A stretch of DNA of 17,527 bases from CAZMOK01 sp964644135 (lineage in GTDB: Bacteria > Bacteroidota > Bacteroidia > Bacteroidales > JAGOPY01), in NCBI GenBank assembly GCA_964644135.1, contig CAZXWD010000067.1, forward strand, positions 1 through 17,527, given 5' to 3'. The notes below the pieces were generated by a model, which ran no database searches, was not told the DNA's origin, and worked only from the letters and a program-made list of their open reading frames with translations. Both the position numbers and the translations under genes were made by a program. Below are positions 14,920 to 17,527 of this stretch, piece by piece. Within the stretch, counting starts at the first letter, position 1; each line of letters opens with the position of its first letter.

Positions 14920-15801
14920 ATGAAACTGATAGACGGGAAAAAAATTGCAGCGGAAATAAAGGAGGAGATAAAGAAAGAGGTTGCTGAAATGATCGGCAAC
15001 GATCTGGATGGGCCACACCTGGCTGCCGTGCTGGTCGGTGAGGACCCTGCCAGCCAGACCTATGTCAAAAGCAAGGAGAAAGCCTGCCGTGAAGCCGGTA
15101 TAATCTCATCGGTCTATAATCTTCCCGCAAATACAACCCAGAAAGAACTGCTCGTAACTATTGATTTCCTGAACAACGATCCGGAGGTGGATGGCTTCAT
15201 TGTGCAACTGCCACTCCCTGAACATATTGACGAGGATACAGTGATCCAGCAGATCAGGCCCGAAAAGGATGTTGACGGCTTTCACCCTGTGAACATCGGA
15301 AGGATGGTGCTCGGACTGCCGGCCTATATCTCTGCCACACCCTTCGGTATCCTGAAACTGATCGAACGGTCAGGTATCGAAACGGAAGGAAAGCACTGCG
15401 TGGTCGTGGGCAGGAGCAATATTGTAGGCACCCCGGTCAGTATACTGCTTTCAAGGAAATCCAAAACAGGCAACGCTACCGTAACCCTTTGCCACAGCAA
15501 AACAAAAGATCTTGAAGAAATAACAAAAACCGCTGATATACTGATAGCCGCCATAGGAAAAAAAGAGTTTATCAAGGCAGATATGGTAAAGAAAGATGCT
15601 GCGGTCATTGATGTGGGCATCCACAGGGTGCCCTCCGACAAAACCAAATCAGGCTACAGGCTGGTTGGTGATGTCGATTTTGACGAAGTATCGAAGGTGG
15701 CAGGTCACATAACACCTGTGCCGGGTGGGGTGGGGCCCATGACAATAGTCTCTCTGCTGAACAACACCCTTATGGCTGCCCGGAAAGAAATCTATTCTTA
15801 G
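14920..15801 (+). CDS. folD: Bifunctional methylenetetrahydrofolate dehydrogenase/cyclohydrolase
   Basis: The 293-residue enzyme carries all FolD landmarks: YVKSKEKAC with Tyr48 and the catalytic Lys52, GFIVQLPLP with Gln96, RPEKDVDGFHP with Asp119, the Rossmann motif VVVGRSNIVGTP, and PGGVGPMT near the C-terminus. It interconverts 5,10-methylene-, 5,10-methenyl- and 10-formyl-tetrahydrofolate in the cytosol, supplying purine and formyl-Met-tRNA synthesis. The usual PCTPxG reads SATPFG, so the cysteine is missing; I believe this is common in Bacteroidota. It starts 21 bp after ffh and ends 3 bp before the next gene, so it is very likely in one operon. Confidence 0.96.
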   Translation: MKLIDGKKIAAEIKEEIKKEVAEMIGNDLDGPHLAAVLVGEDPASQTYVKSKEKACREAGIISSVYNLPANTTQKELLVTIDFLNNDPEVDGFIVQLPLPEHIDEDTVIQQIRPEKDVDGFHPVNIGRMVLGLPAYISATPFGILKLIERSGIETEGKHCVVVGRSNIVGTPVSILLSRKSKTGNATVTLCHSKTKDLEEITKTADILIAAIGKKEFIKADMVKKDAAVIDVGIHRVPSDKTKSGYRLVGDVDFDEVSKVAGHITPVPGGVGPMTIVSLLNNTLMAARKEIYS

Positions 15802-15804
15802 GAT

Positions 15805-17025
15805 ATGAGAAGTTTTTCACAATTATCCCTGCTGACCATTTTTGTCACTTTAATTCCCTTTACACTGATATCACAGGATGATGATCAGGCGGTGAACAAT
15901 ATTTACAGGCATGAGCAGGTGGTTTTCGGCGACCTAACACCGAAAGTGACCTTGCCTCAGGACCTGAAAGAAACTTCAGGTCTTATATTCTGGAGAAACA
16001 GCCTCTGGACCCATAACGACAGCGGGGGAGACCCTGTTATTTTCAGGGTTGATACAGCTACGGGGGACATCCTGCAGAAGATCACACTGAAAGGGGCAAC
16101 CAACCGTGACTGGGAAGACATCACGCACGATGATGATTACATTTATATAGGTGATTTCGGCAACAATTCCGGCAACAGGAAAGACCTGAATATCTACAAG
16201 TTAAACAAAGACGACGTCCCTGAAAACGGAGATGCTTCCGTTGAAGCCAGTGAGATCAGTTTCACCTTTTCCGACCAGCGCTCGTTCGACAATGATAACA
16301 GGGAGCACAACTTCGATTGTGAATCGGTGATCTCCTTTAATGATAACCTCTATCTTTTTTCTAAAAACTGGATCGACGGTAAAACCCGGATGTACAGGCT
16401 CCCGAAGGATCCCGGGGATTATGTTGCCGAAGTGCTGGATTCGCTGGATGTGGATGGATTGGTAACGGCTGCTGATATAAACCCCCGGGGTGACAGGATC
16501 GCATTGCTGGGCTACAGGAATTTCTATCCTTTCATTGTACTGATAAAGGATTTTGCCGGAGAAAGCCTGTTGCAGGGAGAGGTGCACAAGCTGGATTTTC
16601 CTTTTGAAGGAGGTGTCCAGACCGAAGGTATTGCCTTTACCGACAGCACCAGGCTGATGATATCCTGTGAAGAGCTCAAGACCGAACCTCAGGTCTTTTC
16701 CTATGATACCTGGAAATGGGAGCAGATGAAGGGTGATGATCTGGAACCTTCCCGGCTCGATAACTGGGACCTCACGCTGGTAAAGAAAAAAAGGAAAGGG
16801 ATCCGTTTCATTGCAGTTGACCTCACTGCCATGCGTGGAAGTGTCTTTTCTGCCGGCATTGAAACCCTTTCAGGTAAAGCGTTGACCTTTCCCGGGTACA
16901 CCTTTAACAGGCATATGGGTAAGAACTACCTGGAGCTTGACGTATTTCCTTTCAATGTATCACATTACAAAGTGTTTATAGGAAACGGAAGTGCAAGGTC
17001 GGAGAAAGAAATTTTTGTTGATTGA
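15805..17025 (+). CDS. Exported beta-propeller-like protein, unknown function
   Basis: The 406-residue product has an N-terminal signal peptide (LLTIFVTLIPFTLIS, cleavage near residue 23). The body has repeated blade-like segments rich in Trp, Asp and Gly: LWTHNDSGGDPVIFRVDTATG, DWEDITHDDDYIYIGDFGNN, NFDCESVISFNDNLYLFSKNW and GVQTEGIAFTDSTRLMISCEE. This resembles secreted propeller proteins of the phytase-like/SMP-30-like kind, but I see no certain catalytic set and do not assign an activity. The last 45 residues (LELDVFPFNVSHYKVFIGNG...EIFVD) recall the closing strands of a type IX secretion C-terminal domain but lack the usual PNP motif. It sits between folD and queE with almost no spacing, so it is probably co-transcribed with them, though a shared pathway is not evident. 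Confidence 0.65.
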   Translation: MRSFSQLSLLTIFVTLIPFTLISQDDDQAVNNIYRHEQVVFGDLTPKVTLPQDLKETSGLIFWRNSLWTHNDSGGDPVIFRVDTATGDILQKITLKGATNRDWEDITHDDDYIYIGDFGNNSGNRKDLNIYKLNKDDVPENGDASVEASEISFTFSDQRSFDNDNREHNFDCESVISFNDNLYLFSKNWIDGKTRMYRLPKDPGDYVAEVLDSLDVDGLVTAADINPRGDRIALLGYRNFYPFIVLIKDFAGESLLQGEVHKLDFPFEGGVQTEGIAFTDSTRLMISCEELKTEPQVFSYDTWKWEQMKGDDLEPSRLDNWDLTLVKKKRKGIRFIAVDLTAMRGSVFSAGIETLSGKALTFPGYTFNRHMGKNYLELDVFPFNVSHYKVFIGNGSARSEKEIFVD

Positions 17026-17027
17026 CA

Positions 17028-17527
17028 TTGACCAGAGAAGAGGAAATATTACTTGAACAGGGCAAATTGCTGCCCCTGATGGAGGATTTTTACACTATCC
17101 AGGGGGAGGGCTACAACACTGGCAAGCCTGCCTATTTCATCAGGCTGGGCGGTTGTGATATGGGCTGTGCATGGTGCGATGTAAAGGAATCATGGAACGC
17201 CGAGCTTCACCCGTTGACCTCGTCTGATCAGATAATAGAAAGCGCAGCTTCTCATCCGGCTAAGGCCGCAGTAATTACCGGCGGAGAACCGGTTATGTAC
17301 AACCTTGAATATCTCACATCAGGATTGAAAAAGAAAGGGATTAAAACCTTTATCGAAACCTCGGGAGTAAAGCCGCTCACCGGTAAATGGGACTGGGTCT
17401 GCCTCTCTCCTAAAAAGGGCAGCCTCCCTGTTGATGACTATTATGCATTTGCCAGTGAGCTGAAGGTGATCATCTGTAACGAGAGGGACCTGAAATGGGC
17501 CGAACTGAATGCGAAAAGGGTGCATGA
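17028..17527 (+). CDS. queE: 7-carboxy-7-deazaguanine synthase, 5' part
   Basis: About 166 codons are present; the 3' end (perhaps 40 codons) lies beyond the window. The N-terminal part reads LLPLMEDFYTIQGEGYNTG followed by GGCDMGCAWCD, the radical-SAM CxxxCxxC cluster (Cys43, 47, 50 from the TTG). VITGGEPVMYNL, IETSG and SPKKG follow, all typical of QueE. The enzyme converts 6-carboxytetrahydropterin to 7-carboxy-7-deazaguanine in queuosine/preQ0 synthesis. I chose TTG at 17028, 2 bp after the previous stop, because Bacteroidota QueE proteins usually have a similar leader before PLMEEFYTIQGEG. A TTG at 17022 and an ATG at 17079 are alternatives; the ATG start would cut that leader. Confidence 0.9.
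   Translation, partial: MTREEEILLEQGKLLPLMEDFYTIQGEGYNTGKPAYFIRLGGCDMGCAWCDVKESWNAELHPLTSSDQIIESAASHPAKAAVITGGEPVMYNLEYLTSGLKKKGIKTFIETSGVKPLTGKWDWVCLSPKKGSLPVDDYYAFASELKVIICNERDLKWAELNAKRVH

Noticed and set aside
1..17527. CRISPR array, insertion sequence, prophage, toxin-antitoxin or defence island
   Set aside because: I looked for repeats with spacers, transposase or integrase motifs, terminal inverted repeats and small paired genes, and found none; gene content and style are uniform core-genome type.

Overview
This 17.5 kb window looks like ordinary chromosomal core genome from a member of the Bacteroidota, probably Bacteroidales-like, although I cannot place it more precisely from sequence alone. 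The pointers are the Bacteroidota-type -7 promoter element TAnnTTTG upstream of several genes, generally weak ribosome-binding sites, the order tig-clpP-clpX followed by a DUF4294 gene, two DUF5723-type outer-membrane proteins, and a lipoprotein with the QKDDE export signal. I see no insertion sequence, integrase, phage gene, CRISPR array or restriction/defence locus.

Layout. Positions 1-2065: the 5' end of a predicted surface lipoprotein (minus), a protein-L-isoaspartate methyltransferase gene (minus), and a divergent Gfo/Idh/MocA oxidoreductase gene (plus). Positions 2066-4409: a lipoprotein gene that overlaps by 8 bp an initiating polyprenyl-phosphate sugar phosphotransferase gene, likely a small surface-polysaccharide operon. 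Positions 4419-8450 (minus): a proteostasis block read as tRNA-Leu(UAG), trigger factor, ClpP, ClpX and a secreted DUF4294 protein. tig and clpP overlap, and clpP and clpX are 15 bp apart.

Positions 8451-8861 are a 411-bp non-coding divergent region with promoter-like boxes and two inverted repeats. Positions 8862-11947 hold two tandem paralogous DUF5723-like beta-barrel candidates. Positions 11951-13189 (minus) hold a solitary OppC/DppC-type ABC permease with a large extra extracytoplasmic loop. Positions 13335-13440 hold tRNA-His(GUG) and an intrinsic terminator. Positions 13552-17527 (plus) are a tight run: ffh, folD, an exported beta-propeller-like protein, and the 5' part of queE, which is cut by the window end.

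How the genes work together. Trigger factor (nascent-chain folding), ClpXP (regulated proteolysis) and Ffh (co-translational targeting) all act on proteins leaving the ribosome. FolD and QueE supply one-carbon units and the queuosine precursor. The remaining genes concern the cell envelope. I did not find a convincing undescribed system. The most useful leads are the tRNA-Leu/tig junction with its poly-U tract, the DUF5723 pair, the enlarged permease loop, the possible degenerate T9SS tail on the propeller protein, and the perfect palindrome in the large intergenic region.
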